Counted from the first letter of the stretch, positions 19,801 through 50,639 are shown. The stretch: 64,000 bases of DNA from Macrostomum hystrix (GCA_950097015.1 CATNEN010000029.1:7149501-7213500), one strand, 5' to 3'. The notes: a model not told the origin generated them from the letters alone. Numbers and translations: made by a program.

Positions 19801-19871
19801 GCGAGGATGTCTATGGCATGACTAGCTTGCACCTGCCGCTGACCGAGCACGAACAGACCGAAGACACTTGA
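8643..19871 (+). CDS. proposed membrane SUEL-lectin gene (signal peptide, lectin domain, TM, short tail)
   Basis: Three plus-strand exons can be joined with agreeing phases: 8643-8850 (ends phase 1), 18500-18855 (starts and ends phase 1) and 19675-19871 (starts phase 1, ends in TGA). Together they encode a signal peptide, one galactose-binding SUEL lectin domain with eight cysteines, one transmembrane helix and a cytoplasmic tail of about 30 residues, so a cell-surface carbohydrate-binding receptor is likely. The lectin-TM join is well supported; joining the signal exon over a 9.6-kb intron is inference, and a further phase 1-1 exon at 12785-12853 is possible. Exon 18500-18855 carries an apparent 1-nt deletion between 18723 and 18757. 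The introns hold five arrays, SINE-1, SINE-2 and an R1 element. Confidence 0.5.
8885..10478. repeat. about 35-bp minisatellite with variable C-runs, about 45 units
   Basis: Units read GATGTGCCATTCTGCC, a run of about 5-11 C, then either AATATAAACTAGGTTA or ACCTAAACTAGGTTA (also ACCGAAACTAGG). Two unit types are interspersed. The poly-C tract length varies between neighbours, the usual outcome of replication slippage. The G-rich complement offers evenly spaced G-runs. Confidence 0.97.
10479..11219. other. noncoding, intronic
   Basis: Unique-looking sequence after the array. It contains a short CTATCTGT run (about 10808-10828) and C/T-rich lead-in to the next array. No exon is supported. Confidence 0.4.
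11220..11785. repeat. pyrimidine-rich array (CTCTCTCCCTTATCACCTGC units)
   Basis: Repeats of about 20 bp, CCTCTCTCCCTTATCACCTG, interspersed with CTTCCCCTTCTCTCCTA units. The plus strand is almost all C and T over more than 500 bp, a polypyrimidine tract with triplex-forming potential. Long open frames here are repeat read-throughs. Confidence 0.95.
11786..12477. other. noncoding, intronic
   Basis: No gene or repeat family recognised. Confidence 0.4.
12478..12592. repeat. 20-bp minisatellite, about 5-6 units
   Basis: CTGACATCATCCGACACTAC is repeated head to tail with little variation; the last unit changes to ACTTG. Confidence 0.95.
12785..12853 (+). CDS. candidate internal exon, 69 nt, phase 1-1 (weak)
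   Basis: A strong acceptor (CCTTCTCCCTTGCAG, 12770-12784) and a GT donor (TCAG|GTCTCT) bound a 69-nt open exon encoding IQEHAKVWHKKAEASQCVC and a few more residues. Its phases fit between the signal-peptide exon and the lectin exon. There is no homology evidence, and the donor is only moderate. Confidence 0.25.
13035..14245 (+). mobile_element. dispersed element R1, copy A, split by SINE-1
   Basis: Sequence at 13128-13387 (CATCGTCGAGATATTCAACG, then GGTGTCTGGTGGCAAAAACC, then CACCAGGGTC) matches 54735-54970, and 13940-14130 (AATCGCTGA, CGGCTTTGAAA, TTTCACGAAAATCAGT, ATAGCGTTGTCTTT, CTGTTAAT) matches 43260-43445 and 54975-55170. It begins near a tRNA-like stretch containing AGGAGTTCGAATCTCGCC (about 13078-13096, a B-box match), so it may itself be tRNA-derived. 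SINE-1 lies inside it between duplicated AGGGTC..CGGAAGA sequences. Confidence 0.65.
13388..13925 (+). mobile_element. SINE-1 copy 1 with long (ATT)n tail
   Basis: tRNA-derived SINE. TGGCAGAGCGG at 13395 fits the Pol III A box, and AGTTCGATTCC about 40 nt on fits the B box. The body runs through GGCTTGTCGTGCAATTTACG, TGACGATGAGAAAGTCAGG and CAGCCCTCCTGCAATTA to a tail of ATT repeats that is here about 200 bp long. Flanks are direct repeats AGGGTCATCGGAAGA (13373-13387) and AGGGTCCCGGAAGA (13926-13939), a target-site duplication of the kind LINE-driven insertion makes. Other copies: 28741-29108 and 47008-47372, same strand. Confidence 0.85.
14246..14744. other. noncoding, intronic
   Basis: AT-rich sequence with no recognisable feature apart from the first degenerate units of the next array at its right edge. 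Confidence 0.4.
14745..15765. repeat. 21-bp minisatellite with 318-bp higher-order repeat
   Basis: Units of 21 bp around AAAGATCATTTGACACAATCT. Variant units (GAAGATCGTTTGACACCACC, GAGAATAATTTAACAC, GATTGCTTGATAC) recur in the same order at an offset of 318 bp (for example 14921-15103 repeats at 15239-15421), so blocks of about 15 units have been duplicated as a whole. Confidence 0.95.
15766..16430. other. noncoding, intronic
   Basis: No supported feature. Confidence 0.4.
16431..16978. repeat. 16-bp minisatellite, about 34 units
   Basis: ACACAATCTGTACCAG repeated with ACAAGAC and TCTCTAC variants. No stop in any frame on either strand, hence several spurious long open frames. Confidence 0.97.
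16979..17424. other. noncoding, intronic
   Basis: AT-rich, ending in a short AGTAGTAGTAAT run (about 17388-17407). No gene supported. Confidence 0.4.
17425..17690 (+). mobile_element. SINE-2 copy 1
   Basis: A tRNA-like head (CTTTAAGGTCTGGGGTTCAA, B-box-like) is followed by GGAACAATTTTGTGTCCATT, TTGTTTCAGTTCACCCAGCT, GTTAAATGGGTTCCAGCA, GGTGTGGCATCCC and the 14-bp perfect palindrome CAGTCCATGGACTG at 17606-17619, then GAACAGCCGTACACAGCC. The same order occurs inverted at 28562-29205. Confidence 0.75.
17691..18044. other. noncoding, intronic
   Basis: No supported feature; leads into the 20-bp array. Confidence 0.4.
18045..18486. repeat. 20-bp minisatellite, two unit types
   Basis: Left part: TGACCCAGTGTAGCCTGAGT, about 15 units. 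Right part: shorter TGACCCGGAT TGACCCAATC units. The array ends within 15 bp of the lectin exon acceptor at 18499. Confidence 0.95.
18500..18855 (+). CDS. SUEL (galactose-binding) lectin domain exon with apparent frameshift
   Basis: Acceptor ACACCTAG (18492-18499), donor CCTAG|GTGAGC (18855/18856). Frame 1 gives VVLCGAAAALNLSCPASGRL, then YLGESETPNDPC, SCVASVLTWAVRICDARPDC and stops at 18757-18759. Frame 3, open from 18723, then supplies SECRPSRRISDQLYLRVDFTC and runs in phase into the donor. SUEL domains have the same order: C-x-L-LSC at the start, C..VL..V..C....C in the middle and a final KYL-V-Y-C-like strand. All eight expected cysteines appear only if both frames are used, which implies one missing nucleotide between 18723 and 18757. 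It could be an assembly error, an allele or a dying gene. Confidence 0.65.
18950..19576. repeat. 20-bp minisatellite in the lectin intron
   Basis: GAGTGACAGACAGGATTGGA alternates with GAGAACGACAGACAAGACTG-type units; a three- or four-unit block including GCGTGACAGACAAAACTGGA recurs, so higher-order copies are present. It fills most of the intron 18856-19674. Confidence 0.97.
19675..19871 (+). CDS. transmembrane and cytoplasmic tail exon of the lectin gene
   Basis: Acceptor AACTGCAG (19667-19674). Starting in phase 1, as the lectin exon donor requires, it reads GWAEPTDTAGQRKFFLWGLA, a hydrophobic helix (GLAIIGALFPLTLLALLLTF), the stop-transfer sequence RLRKKRED, then VYGMTSLHLPLTEHEQTEDT and TGA. 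This is a type I membrane topology with a tail of about 30 residues. GC-rich compared with its surroundings. Confidence 0.65.
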
Positions 19872-20129
19872 GGCCCCGGCTCATGCAGTGGTCAGACTTT
19901 CGCATCCATGTTGGTCTTTCTCTTTTCTCTGGCTCTGTATTTACGCGTTTGCTGATCGTTTCATTTTATTAGCAAGAATAATCTAGCTTTCATAATATAC
20001 CTTAATTAATCCACGATAATTATCCAAGACACGTTCTGCCACACTCTCAGGTTGAATTCTTTAATTGTCATTATAGTTTCTCACGTTATCAAAGACAAAA
20101 ACACACATCCACCCTGCCTGTTACCGTTC
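19872..20129. other. likely 3' UTR of the lectin gene
   Basis: AT-rich sequence downstream of the stop; no clear AATAAA close by. One AATAAA lies farther down near 20614. Confidence 0.4.
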
Positions 20130-20570
20130 ACGAGTGTGTCCCTCTCCCGCTCCCGCTCCCTCTCTCTTCCGCTCCCGCTCCCTCTCTCTTCCGCTCCCGC
20201 TCCCTCTCTCTTCTGCTCCCGCTCCCTCTCTCTTCCGCTCCCGCTCCCTCTCTCTCCCGCTCCCGCTCCCTCTCTCTTCTGCTCCCGCTCCCTCTCTCTC
20301 CCGCTCCCGCTCCCTCTCTCTTCCGCTCCCGCTCCCTCTCTCTCCCTGTCCCTCTCCTGTTTCCTCTCCCTCTCCCTGTCAGTCTCCATCCTTATCTCCC
20401 TCTATCTCTACCGCTCTCCCCCTCCCTCTCTCTCTCCCTGTCCCTCTCCCTCTCCTGTTTCCTCTCCCTCTCCCTGCCCCTCTCCCTCCCTATCTCCCTC
20501 TATCTCTCCCGCTCTCCCTCTCCCTCTCTCTCTCCCTGTCCCTCTTCCTCTGCTGTTTCCTCTTCCTCAG
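20130..20570. repeat. polypyrimidine array (CCGCTCCCGCTCCCTCTCTC units)
   Basis: C/T-only tract with about 21-22-bp units CTCTCTTCCGCTCCCGCTCC on the left and CTCCCTGTCCCTCTCC on the right. Nearly pure pyrimidine on the plus strand for over 400 bp. Confidence 0.95.
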
Positions 20571-21945
20571 ATCAATTTGTGTCACAAACGTCAATTAACG
20601 TTTGTAAATTCTGTTAATAAAATCTAATTATGAAATTATGAAAATCGAGGGTATTTTTGCTGTGTAACAAATCAAAACTTCAATTGACTAGAGCACAAAT
20701 TTCGTTAAGTTACTTCTAGATTTAGGTTTTAATCGTTAAATAATAAATTAGACAGAGAGGCGCAAGTGTTGTTTTAACATTTAGCCGCACAGGCACACTG
20801 GCGGATCGCTTTTTTATTTCGGAGATGTAAAAATTTTCATTTCTGATGCAATTTAGACGCTTAAGATAGGGACTGGGCGATTAGCGGGCTTAACCCCACG
20901 GACCAATCACATTGCGAGAGCCTGAATCGCAAAATCCAATGCTACGTATTATTTAGCAAGCATGATATAAGATATACAGACGCGCACACTCAAATAGGTA
21001 CAGTTGAAAAGTACACATCCAATACAAGCATTGTATAAATTTATAGTCAATATATACCAGTTTTCAAGCCGTATAAATTGCTTAATAATGACACACGGAA
21101 AGAAAAAACGAGTTTTGCGTGTTAAGTTACAGAAAATGACAGCGGTTTTCATTTGGGAGATATGCATCATGAGACAGAAGTAAAATAGATTCCTCAAAGA
21201 GCATCTCTCGTAAATCAATTTTGGTTTTGTTTACAATTAATAAACAGCGAAAACTAATTGTTGATTGTACAGATCGAGATTCTAACTTTATGACACTGAT
21301 CCTTGCAATGCAAAAAAGGAATGCAATAGTTGCTTTATAGAATATTGCCAAACATTACGGAGGTTCATCAAGTCCAGTTACGGGTTTAGTACAAATCTAA
21401 AACTTAAAAGCTAGGTAAAACTATTTGTTAAGATAGACTTTAGATAAATGAACTATTAAAGTAAACCAAAGTTTTTTTAAATAACTTTTTTGAGCAAGTC
21501 AAATGCGCGGCAAGAGATGATTCTACAAAGAAACGTTATTTAAACAAAAACAAAAGAATGACCTACTCATGCAAGCAAACCCGTGTGTTTTGGTCCTGGC
21601 CCACTTAGAATTGTATCAATATTGTATTGCATTGCATAGCTTTGTTATTTTGAAAGCTAATTTTAACCCCATAAATCTCTTCTGTTGGATTGAAATATTA
21701 CTGTGCTATTTGTGCATTGGGTGCAGTGTTCAATGGTTGCATTTGGTGTATGTGCAATTTAGCATACAGCCGTTTTTTAAACAACTAATACCAAAGTTAT
21801 TATTTTTTGACACGCAAGTAACTTTCCAAAAGTCCATAATGCCTTTTGGGCTGTTCTCAATGTTAAAGACAAATTTCAGCCTTCGTAGTTAAACAATCGA
21901 CCGCAAGAATTTGGATTTGATCGAGGGCACCTGCACTGCGTGTAG
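20571..21945. other. AT-rich noncoding DNA
   Basis: No exon, RNA gene or repeat that I can support. It lies between the convergent lectin and RBPMS-like genes. Confidence 0.5.
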
Positions 21946-22116
21946 CAGGGGCGTATGCTGGGGAGGATACGGGGATATATCCCCCCATTTCCCAAAATTT
22001 CCCATGTACTTATTGTACTTAGTCAATTCCTAGAGGCCTAGAGGATATTATTTAGTCCGGTATGTTTATATTTCCGCTGGTTATCCCCCCAAACTAAATT
22101 CCAGCATACGCCTCTG
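21946..22116. mobile_element. hAT-type MITE, 171 bp, with 8-bp target duplication
   Basis: Terminal inverted repeats CAGGGGCGTATGCTGG (left) and CAGAGGCGTATGCTGG (right, read inward) match at 15 of 16 positions and follow the CAGNGGC pattern of hAT termini. The flanks GCGTGTAG (21938-21945) and GCGTGTGG (22117-22124) are an 8-bp duplication with one mismatch. The interior is noncoding. Confidence 0.85.
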
Positions 22117-22124
22117 GCGTGTGG

Positions 22125-23654
22125 AGGGGAAGCTGGTGGGAATGAACTATTTCTTTTTCGCGATCCCAATACGAGAGACAAAAATAATTCTGTTAGTAGT
22201 GTACTAGATTTTTTCGAGGTAGTCGATCCAGAGTTAAAATGTTTATTTCAGACAGGGCAAACATTCAGTCTGAAATGTACAAATTAAACTAATGTGCACC
22301 TTTTCATTGCAATTTGAATTGTTGCATCTAAAAGTCAATAGCTTACGCGGTATGCCTTTCTTTTGATAGAACATAGGTACAATATGTAAGTAGTATCGGT
22401 ACAATATACTCGTAAGTACTAAGTAGTAGGAATATACCGATTTGCGATATAATTTACTAATTTCACGTGCTTTCTATTAAAGTGATTTAAACTTGCGCCA
22501 AAACTTGCTCAAAGTAACTTAATAGTTTTTAAACGAATATGCTATCTAATAGTTTAACTTCAGTGGGCCTAGAACCCTTAATTAGTTCACATCTGATAAG
22601 CTAGAATCAATACTGTGATTTCTTATAACGTTATACAACGAGCGTTTCTGGCGCAAATTCGAAACTTTTAAACTATATAATTAAGTTCACTACTACGCAG
22701 CATAAGGACTAATTCATAGAATTTATCTCGTAGCGGAAAAGAAAAAGCATTACATGCACAATTTTAGGCTCTATACGAATCGACCTGTTGAGTTTATAAT
22801 CATATAAATAGGATTGCATTCACTATTCACCTAGCTGTCTTTGCATTGAGAAAAAATCAATCAGTCAAAATTTTCTGTTGGAAAGTAAATAGTAAAGTTT
22901 TAAAAAGCATTATTACTAGACCACCAATCTCACATTATTTAACAAATAATTATGACTGATAGTAGGTCCATTTTTGTTGCTGTTTCTGGGCAAGGCTTCG
23001 GACAACAGTTATTTATGGGCCAAGAGGCAAATCAATAGTTATAGAAAGCTATAGAAAGTTATAGAAAGATTTAAACATGGCATTTGTAGCGACATACTTG
23101 TAGAGTCAGTGTGTAAATAATTTAACAATATTGCACTATTCTGCGCTACAACTTAAAACATCAGAAAATATTGTAATAAGAGAAATGTTAATTTAGCTCC
23201 TACGAAATAAACTGCAAAAGATCATTACGCTAATACACGAATTTTTCTGGTGTTAAAAGAACAAAGATTGTCTATAAAGTAAACCTGCTATTGGGCCTTA
23301 CATACTCGTAAAAGCAACCAGTTGGTCAAACTGAATATTTAATTTAAAGTAAAAAATCAATTGTTTTGTAATGCAAGCAAAAAGTACAATAGAACAGAAT
23401 AATGCATATAAAAGAAACATGTTTTTATTGATAAGAAATAGCAAATTTGCGATTACATTTGTTATAAATAGTCACTCACAGTTGCATTTCAAATTCACGA
23501 GCCGTAGAACCTGCGCAAATTTTGAAAGAAAATCTATAAAAATCGTTTAAATCTAGGTAAAAAATAGCCTCAATTTGTACTTTTAAATCAGGAACAGAAA
23601 GCTGTCAACTTACCCAGTAATCAAATAGCCCCCAAAGTGCCAGTAATTGCCTCT
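22125..23654. other. AT-rich noncoding DNA
   Basis: No gene recognised on either strand. It is the place where remaining 3' exons or the 3' UTR of the RBPMS-like gene (minus strand) would lie. A strong GTAAGT donor on the minus strand at 23613 suggests transcription continues and is spliced here. Confidence 0.45.
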
Positions 23655-45006
<21,352 letters not shown>

Positions 45007-46954
45007 GGTTGACTCTTGGACTTGCTCTTCGGTTTCGTTAATGCGGCCTGTGCTATAAACCAGCTCTCGATAGATCCTAGCTATTCTAGCTATTTGTAGC
45101 CCTGTGGAATAGGTGAGAGTGGCGGCCGAGACCTTCTTCAGCGCGGCAAAGACTCTCTCACCAGCCCTGCCCCACACAGGCCAGTCCGGTGAATCTAAAT
45201 GGTTCCTTTCCAACCACTCTGAAAACCAGAGCCCGGCACTGTCCAATCAGCGTGCGTCTACGGAGCGCTCTCTACTAACACTTTGCCGGCAACTCTCACT
45301 CGATCTGTCACTACACCCGTGCCTCCATGGAACTTGGGAACTGGCCCTCTCTCAGCATTCTTTCTACTCTTAGGTTGCCTTTAGTTAAACAATACGATTC
45401 CCAGCGCCTTCCCAAACTTATACAAAATTCGTGTGTGGCTTAGACAAAGTGATTTTTAGTATATAGTCCTGCGCAGACCAAATGCATATATTCACACCCT
45501 GTCACAGCAAACAGGACGGCCTATTTACTCAACAGTGGATGCTCCACTCTTGACTGGCCTTAACTACTGTCTGTCACAGAATGAGTTGGCCCTGCTTTTA
45601 ACACCTCGGGGTGGAGTCTAGCGTGTTTACACTAATGTAGGACGAGTCTATTAGCTCGGTTGATGAGCAGATCGGATGACATTTGTAAATAATTGATCTG
45701 TGTCCCTTAATCGCTAATTAAAAATCATAAGTCGATACGGTATTCCCTTGAAACTCACCTTTAGCTCTAATCTGATAGCAAATTTGAAAACTGTGTTGAC
45801 AAGATAGATTCTACACGCATCTACACGCATGACCCCTTTCATGAATTTCCTCCTAATTATCTTCTCCCTTCCTTCATTAGATGCAGCTGACGAAAATGCT
45901 GGATACAACTCACCTCATTCCGGGCACGAAAGGATTCAATGAAGAGAAAAGCTTCGTGTTGCTACAATCTAGGCTTTGTGCTCAAATGTGAGCAATGAGC
46001 ACACCCGTTGTGAATCTATCATTATTTTCTTCCCCAGGTCTAAGAAATCGCATAAGACACGCATTCAGTGGCAGGTGCAAATTGTTCCCAACGCAGAGGA
46101 CGCACAGGTCTACAGGTGGACTGAACAGCTGTACGCAGCCTGCTAAATGTGAACTGTTCAGTGAATTTCATAGTGAAATACGAGTACAATACTCAAAAGC
46201 ATGGAGTTTCGTTACAAACATGTTTTTAGATACATATACGAGTATTAGCTCCTCAATCTCAGAATTTCCTAATAGAGCTATTACAAAGACAAAATCATTC
46301 GAACAAAGTTTTAGGGCCCATCGAAATTGACGGAAAATGTATAAAAAAACTTTCGATCCGGTCTCGTGACCCGCCCCCTTTCAGTCATCAGTATTTAGGG
46401 GATTATAGTCTGAGCTCAAGGATCTGTTGGGATTGGAGGCCAAAGCGAAGGGAGAAGCGCTGATGGATTGTTAATCGCTTAATCCGCAAACTCTTGTGTC
46501 CCTCGCTGCCGTCACACAGAGGGGACTTCGACTTCTCCAACTTGACAGTTGAGACCCCGGGCTGGTGGGGGATTTGTCCCCACCCGCGGCCACTGGGGAT
46601 GCATTCGCTGAAACTTTCATTAGCTATTATAAGCTGGCGTCATCACTCCCAGTTCTGAAGTGATGGGAATCATGAGATAGGGAGGAGGGGCTGAAGCGAC
46701 CTTCCCAATCCCGTGTGAGCTCTTTCCACAACGTGACAGAGTTGCTCGAGAGCAATAAATAATGAAAAAGCATCAGTTTTCTGAGCTGCGGCTGCGAATG
46801 CATGGATCTATAGCACTAGCTGTTGCCTGCGGCCAGCTGCAGCTCTGTTTCATTCTGGCACGCGTTAGTAATGCAGGTCACGCCATGACCAATTCAAGAA
46901 TAGAATCATATTTGTCTGACGGGTTCTTTCATTCCTTGGGACCGCGCCCCATTC
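45007..46954. other. 5' flank of the RBPMS-like gene, noncoding
   Basis: No further exon recognised. 46110-46140 (GGTGGACTGAACAGCTGTAC) resembles the distal part of SINE-2 and R1 and may be a fragment. Confidence 0.4.
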
Positions 46955-48125
46955 CGTCAAATCCCATCGGTTATAATAAGTACCCTCCCTACCTTTCAGC
47001 AGGTGAGGGGGTCGGTGGCAGAGCGGTTATCAAGTTTGGCTCTCGCACCACGGTCCCTAAGTTCGATTCCACGGCGAGGCGACATTTATCTGGGGCGCAG
47101 CCAAGAGAAGGCTTGGGGGCTTGTCGTGCAATTTACGCCGTTGAGGGCCAACCTCCAAGGCACAGTGTGAGTGTACACTGCCTGACGATGAGAAAGTCAG
47201 GACAGATGTACACACCTGTGTGAGCGTGTGCCTGCGTGCGGTATCTGTGTGCGCGTGTGCTCTGGAGTCAGCGAAATGGGCAGAATTGCCTCATCGCTGG
47301 CTGCGGGTCTAGTGTCACTGAATGATGTGCCATTGCCGCAGCCCTCCTGCAATTATTGTTATTATCATTATTCCAGCAGGTGACTTTTATGTCAAATCCC
47401 ATCGGTTGTAATAAGTACCCTACCTTCCAGCAGGTGACTTTTGTGTCAAATCCCATCGGTTGTAATAAATACCCTACCTTCCAGCAGGTGACTTTTGTGT
47501 CAAATCCCATCGGTTATAATAAATACCCTACCTTCCAGCAGGTGACTTTTGTGTCAAATCCCATCGGTTATAATAAGTACCCTACCTTCCAGCAGGTGAC
47601 TTTTGTGTCAAATCCCATCGGTTATAATAAGTACCATACCTTCCAGCAGGTGACTTTTGTGTCAAATCCCATCGGTTATAAGTACCCTCCCTTCCAGCAG
47701 GTGACTTTTGTGCCAAATCCCATCGGTTATAATAAGTACCCTACCTTCTAGCAGGTGACTTTTGTGTCAAATTCCATCGGTTGTAATAAGTACCCTCCCT
47801 TCCAGCAGGTGACTTTTGTGTCAAATCCCATCGGTTATAATAAGTACCCTACCTTCCAGCAGGTGACTTTTGTGTCAAATCCCATCGGTTATAATAAGTA
47901 CCATACCTTCCAGCAGGTGACTTTTGTGTCAAATCCCATCGGTTATAAGTACCCTCCCTTCCAGCAGGTGACTTTTGTGCCAAATCCCATCGGTTATAAT
48001 AAGTACCCTACCTTCTAGCAGGTGACTTTTGTGTCAAATTCCATCGGTTGTAATAAGTACCCTCCCTTCCAGCAGGTGACTTTTGTGTCAAATCCCATCG
48101 GCTAAGTACCCTTCCAGCAGGTGAC
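46955..48125. repeat. 54-bp minisatellite, interrupted by SINE-1
   Basis: Units of about 54 bp: CTTCCAGCAGGTGACTTTTG, TGTCAAATCCCATCGG, TTATAATAAGTACCCTAC. One unit precedes and about 14 follow the SINE-1 copy. A 267-bp block ending at 47751 recurs ending at 48018. In one frame the unit gives an 18-residue repeat; no other sign of coding. Confidence 0.95.
47008..47372 (+). mobile_element. SINE-1 copy 3
   Basis: GGTCGGTGGCAGAGCGGTTA (A box), AAGTTCGATTCCACGG (B box), GGCTTGTCGTGCAATTTACG, TGACGATGAGAAAGTCAGG, CAGCCCTCCTGCAATTATTG and an ATT tail. It interrupts the 54-bp array: TTTCAGCAGGTGA precedes it and TTCCAGCAGGTGA follows it, either a target duplication or simply adjoining repeat units. 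Confidence 0.85.
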
Positions 48126-49072
48126 TTTACCCTGTCTAATTCCACCAATCTCGACAACGGTGAACATGCTCACAATTAGGCTATGCTACGAATAACTGAG
48201 TATCGAGATTCGCTAGTGCCCGATAAGCACTTTTTAAATAACTTGTGCCAAGTCGCCGATGATCAGAAAAAATGTTTCGTCCATAGAAAAGACATAGAAC
48301 CCTGACGGAGAGAAGAGCATTAGAGCGACTGTAGTTTTTGGCTAAACTAGCTTGCACATCAAAGGAGATTGCTAGTCAGGATTTTTCTTAGCTGCCATCT
48401 TGCTATCCATGCAACCCGCACATTAGGCCAAAGGGAGGGGAGTTACTTAGATACTAGCCTACGCATTCACCACCCCCTAGCTGGTGCGGCATCAACAATC
48501 TCGTTTAGCTCAAAAGAAAATCAAACAAGTCCATGTTTTACTTCCATTTCTTTCACTAGACTTCCAAGGATGTTAAATTACTGAATACAGTCGCAACACG
48601 AGTCCAAACATGTATTAAGCTCCTTTGTGCTATTGCAGTGCATCCAATGCTATCAATTTACCAGCTTCGATTGAGTATGAGTCTGCACCTCGTCCATCGT
48701 GGTGTCGAATGGGTGGCGAAAGAAAAGCGTGTTCGATACGGAGTTATAATTTTCGCCATGAGGCTCTCTTTTATTGGCTAACTTTATCTCACAACAATCA
48801 ATGAACAATTGCATCGTCACGATCGCCAACACATCCAGTGGACAAAAAAGACAAGGTTGCAGGAGCGGCAGTCGGACGGACAGTACGGCGCACTCTGAAC
48901 TTCTGCGCGCCTTATTCTGAGTCTATACTATAGCTTTTGTCAGGCTATCTCAGTCTATGGGCATTCAAACTCAGCCAACCCATCTCGTCAATGCGGTTTT
49001 TTTACTGAAGCTGCTAATTTTTACCATAGACATGCATTTTAAGACCATGCTATCTCAGCTTGGGACGAGCAA
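48126..49072. other. noncoding DNA
   Basis: No gene recognised. CTATCTCAG and ACTCAGCCAACCC words near 48946-48983 echo the terminal repeat of the adjacent transposon. Confidence 0.4.
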
Positions 49073-50339
49073 TCTCAGCCAACATATAAGTTCTATGTTA
49101 TTCTGTCCATAGTTTTGTTAACATTTGAAGCTGTTCCGCGAAAATGAGGGCAACCAGCAACGTTGATAGAAGACGCTTGATCTCCGCGTGGACGGTAGGA
49201 CAGGACATTGGTCTAGCCGCTACAATTCTTGGCATCAAATTGAAAACCGCTCGCCACATCATCGCCACTTTTGAAGCTACAGGTCAGATTGATGCTCTTC
49301 AGCGCGGATGCCGGAAGATAGGCTCTTGCAAGCTGGACGACGACGAGATGCGCCAAGTGCTCATCGGCCTCTTAAATGAAAATCCGATGGCGAAACTGAA
49401 AGCATTGCAGACTAATCTCGCTGCTCAGCTTCCAGACAAGCCACCGGTCTCCATTAAGACAATAGCCAGAGCTCTGGATGGAGCCCTGTATACATTTAAG
49501 ATTGCCACTAAGAACTGCGACATTCGATCGATTGAGCGCAAACTTTCCCGCGGTGATAGAGAAGCGACGCGAGTATGCGCTATTCATGGCGGGACTGCAA
49601 CTAGATACGGTGGTAATCTATATAGACGAGACGGGGTACAACCTCTGGACGCGCAGATCACAGGGAAGGTCGCGACGGGGGGGTCAGCCAGTGAGACGGC
49701 GTTGCCCAACACAGAGGGGTCCAAATCTTTCCATCTGTCTGGCCATGTCATCTGCACTTGGGTTGGTCTAGGTAATCTAGGAAATCGGCAACGCCAGAGT
49801 CGTCATAGTCTGCGATGGTCCAAGCTTTCATCGCGGTGTGACAGTGTCGGAGCAGCACCGCCATCAGTTTGAAATTCAGCTGCTGCCCGCTTACTCGCCG
49901 TTAATTCTCAACCCGTGTGAGATGGCTCATAGTGCATTGAAGGCTTCGATCAAGCTGCAGCTCGCTGACCCCGCACTGGTGGAGGAAGAAGCTGGCGGCC
50001 GACCTGATGGATCGAGTCACCTGCGTGGAATGGCGCATTTTTCTGCTGGAGCGAGTGGGCCTAGACTCTTTGCAAGCTGTGACGCCAATGAAGGTAACCA
50101 GGTGGGAAATTCACTGCAACCGGAGCTTCCCACAATGCATCCAGGAGGTAACTTTCAACTAAACTGAAATAGCCTGTTACTGATCGTCTCTGCATGGTAG
50201 CCATTTTCAAAGTTTGCTCTGTTTCCATCCCATATACTAGCTGTTTTCTGTTACCCAGTTTTTCTCTTGTAAATAGACTGTTTAAAAATGTTAACAAAAC
50301 TATAGACAGAATAACATAGAACTTATATGTTGGCTGAGA
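49073..50339 (+). mobile_element. Tc1/mariner-like transposon, 1267 bp, 54-bp inverted repeats
   Basis: Terminal inverted repeats at 49073-49126 and 50286-50339 match at 53 of 54 positions and begin TCTCAGCCAACATATAAG. Between them is one decayed transposase with IS630/Tc1-type motifs. An exact TA target duplication is not visible (left neighbour CAA, right neighbour CTAG), so the true outer ends may be slightly different or the left end has mutated. Confidence 0.85.
49144..50165 (+). pseudogene. Tc1/mariner-like DDE transposase, frameshifted
   Basis: From ATG 49144 the frame encodes a helix-turn-helix DNA-binding region (DRRRLISAWTVGQDIGLAAT) and continues to ALDGALYTFK. The catalytic part continues in another frame: VVIYIDETGYNLWTRR (first Asp), RVVIVCDGPSFHRG (second Asp) and LLPAYSPLILNPCE (Glu), with 34 residues between second Asp and Glu, the DD34E spacing of Tc1 elements. 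A shift near 49490-49520 and two TAG codons at 49769 and 49778 disable it. The acidic triad itself is intact. Confidence 0.85.
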
Positions 50340-50528
50340 CTAGTGCAATAAATAATTTATTTCACTTTGCATCGATGCAAATAAATTAACTATAACACAG
50401 AACTATAATACAACCATCAGACAAACAGAATTAAACGAGCGAACGAATCAAAAATCAATAAATTTTCTGACCTCGTCCGTTTGCCCGTTTCAAGTTAGGG
50501 ATACATATCATATTCCCCACTCATTTAG

Positions 50529-50627
50529 TTGTCTAGGGCCAAAAGCACTCGGTATCTCGCTCATTGACCGAGGCGAAGCCTCATAAATCAATGAACGAGA
50601 CACCTCTTGCTTTTGTCCGCTAGACAA
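50529..50627. repeat. 99-bp palindromic foldback element
   Basis: Arms TTGTCTAG...CAAAAGCA...TCTCGCTCATTGA and TCAATGAACGAGA...TGCTTTTG...CTAGACAA are imperfect inverted repeats of about 42 bp around a central hairpin GAGGC-GAA-GCCTC (50570-50582). Flanking CATTTAG and AAATAAATG extend the symmetry. Noncoding; it resembles tiny palindromic MITEs. Confidence 0.75.
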
Positions 50628-50639
50628 CAAAATAAATGG

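Noticed and set aside
45113-45373. Open frame on the plus strand opposite the RBPMS-like first exon region
   Set aside because: Antisense shadow of the open upstream part of that exon; no homology.
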